NCBI GenBank assembly: GCA_937128505.1
Contig: CAKZMM010000095.1
Location: forward strand, 1 to 34,956
Direction of reading: 5' to 3'
Length of the DNA: 34,956 bases
Origin: an uncultured Thermogutta sp.
GTDB lineage: Bacteria > Planctomycetota > Planctomycetia > Pirellulales > Thermoguttaceae
In this document: positions 34,358 through 34,956 of the stretch, in pieces
How the letters are laid out: each line of letters starts with the position of its first letter
Position numbering within the stretch: position 1 is the stretch's first letter
Position numbers and translations under genes: made by a program
The notes under the pieces: generated by a model
What the model was told of the DNA's origin: nothing
Databases searched by the model: none
The model's input: the letters and a program-made list of their open reading frames with translations, nothing else

Positions 34358-34794
34358 ACCCTAAGTGAAGGCGTAGTTTCGGGGGCATCCCCCCCGGTTG
34401 CGGGAAACGATCAAAGTTGGCTGAATTTCTTCTTGACCACGCACGCTTTATGCGTCTGCTGCCGCGAGGGGCTTACGCATCGACAAGTGTTTAGGTTCGC
34501 GCACAAAAGGTTAACTCTCGAAAAAAGGGAAACATAGTATTGGTTTGCATAGGGCAGTGATTTGATAACTGCATGGCGTTAGGCGGGAAGCGATGTTGTA
34601 TCGCTTGTTCCCTCGGTCTCGGGTAAGTTTGGGCGGGGATTGACGGCGGATCATTGGTGGTTGACCTTCGAATTCTCGCCTGCTTCTTTAAGCCGACTCT
34701 CCCGGAATACAACGAGGCCGGAATCCCTCAGCACGAGCTACCATGAGTTTTGAATAAACCGGGGCGAAAAATTTGCTTTACACAGTCTCTGGTC
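34358..34794. other. Region without recognised genes before the repeats
   Basis: No open frame with a ribosome-binding site and protein-like composition was found in these 437 bases. The last 50 bases before the repeats are AT-rich and could act as a leader if the repeats are a CRISPR array. Confidence 0.4.
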
Positions 34795-34943
34795 ATCACT
34801 CGCCTTGCGCATGGAAGGCAGAACTCGAGACTGATAACGCGGATAAGATAGAAGCATTGCTCGCCTTGCGCATGGAAGGCAGCTTCACAAGCTTTGCACA
34901 TCTCAAATTGCGGAATATCGCAGGCCGTGCACTCGGCCGGCAG
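34795..34943. repeat. Regularly interspaced repeats, CRISPR-like
   Basis: A 23-bp sequence starting CTCGCC and ending GGAAGGCAG is present identically at 34799-34821 and 34860-34882. A third, degenerate copy (15 of 23 bases by hand count) sits at 34921-34943. The starts are exactly 61 bp apart each time. An AT just upstream (34795, 34856, 34917) is also shared, so the unit may be about 27 bp with 34-bp unrelated spacers. GCCTT and AAGGC within the repeat can form a small hairpin. These are properties of a short CRISPR array with a decayed last repeat, but no cas gene is in the window and only two to three units are visible. A 61-bp period is not a multiple of three, arguing against a protein repeat. 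Confidence 0.6.
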
Positions 34944-34956
34944 ATTAAATCATTAA

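Overview
The window looks like a stretch of a planctomycete chromosome, of the Pirellulales/Thermogutta kind. This is an inference from gene content: a DUF1559-type prepilin-like protein, four Gfo/Idh/MocA oxidoreductases with twin-arginine (Tat) signal peptides, a CocE-type secreted hydrolase, a Tat-exported GH116 glycosidase, and low gene density with many 0.3-1.5 kb gaps. Most genes stand alone on alternating strands, so few operons are apparent.

Layout. 1-636: a perfect hairpin, a 27-bp tandem repeat and a decayed IS630-like transposase start. 637-1185: unknown coiled-coil protein, convergent with a secreted CocE/NonD hydrolase (1220-2893, minus). 2894-4379 is a gene-poor gap leading to a small XRE-type regulator (4380) and the first Tat oxidoreductase (4842). 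6234-7605 is another gap with a strongly AT-rich core, followed by alaS (7606-10236) and a small Cys-pair protein with a probable leaderless promoter (10485). Oxidoreductases 2 (minus, 11159-12532) and 3 (plus, 13235-14497) are divergent. A prepilin-like DUF1559 gene (minus), a membrane-anchored CBM9-like protein, a membrane-anchored FIST protein and oxidoreductase 4 follow. A large secreted protein of unknown function lies at 21759-23528 (minus). Then come glycyl-tRNA synthetase and a ComB-type phosphatase (minus), and a UPF0261 gene near a phosphoenolpyruvate-hydrolase-like TIM-barrel gene (plus). The window closes with a 1065-residue GH116-type glycosidase (31130-34327) and regularly spaced repeats at the right edge.

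How the genes fit together. alaS, glyS and possibly comB are housekeeping or metabolic. The Tat oxidoreductases, GH116 enzyme, CBM9-like protein and CocE hydrolase suggest extracytoplasmic processing of sugars or glycosides, which planctomycetes commonly do, but nothing in the sequence ties them into one pathway. The UPF0261 and TIM-barrel genes together correspond to the two halves of the plant protein Tm-1. The most unusual non-coding signal is the 61-bp-period repeat series at the right edge, which resembles the end of a small CRISPR array but has no cas genes in view.
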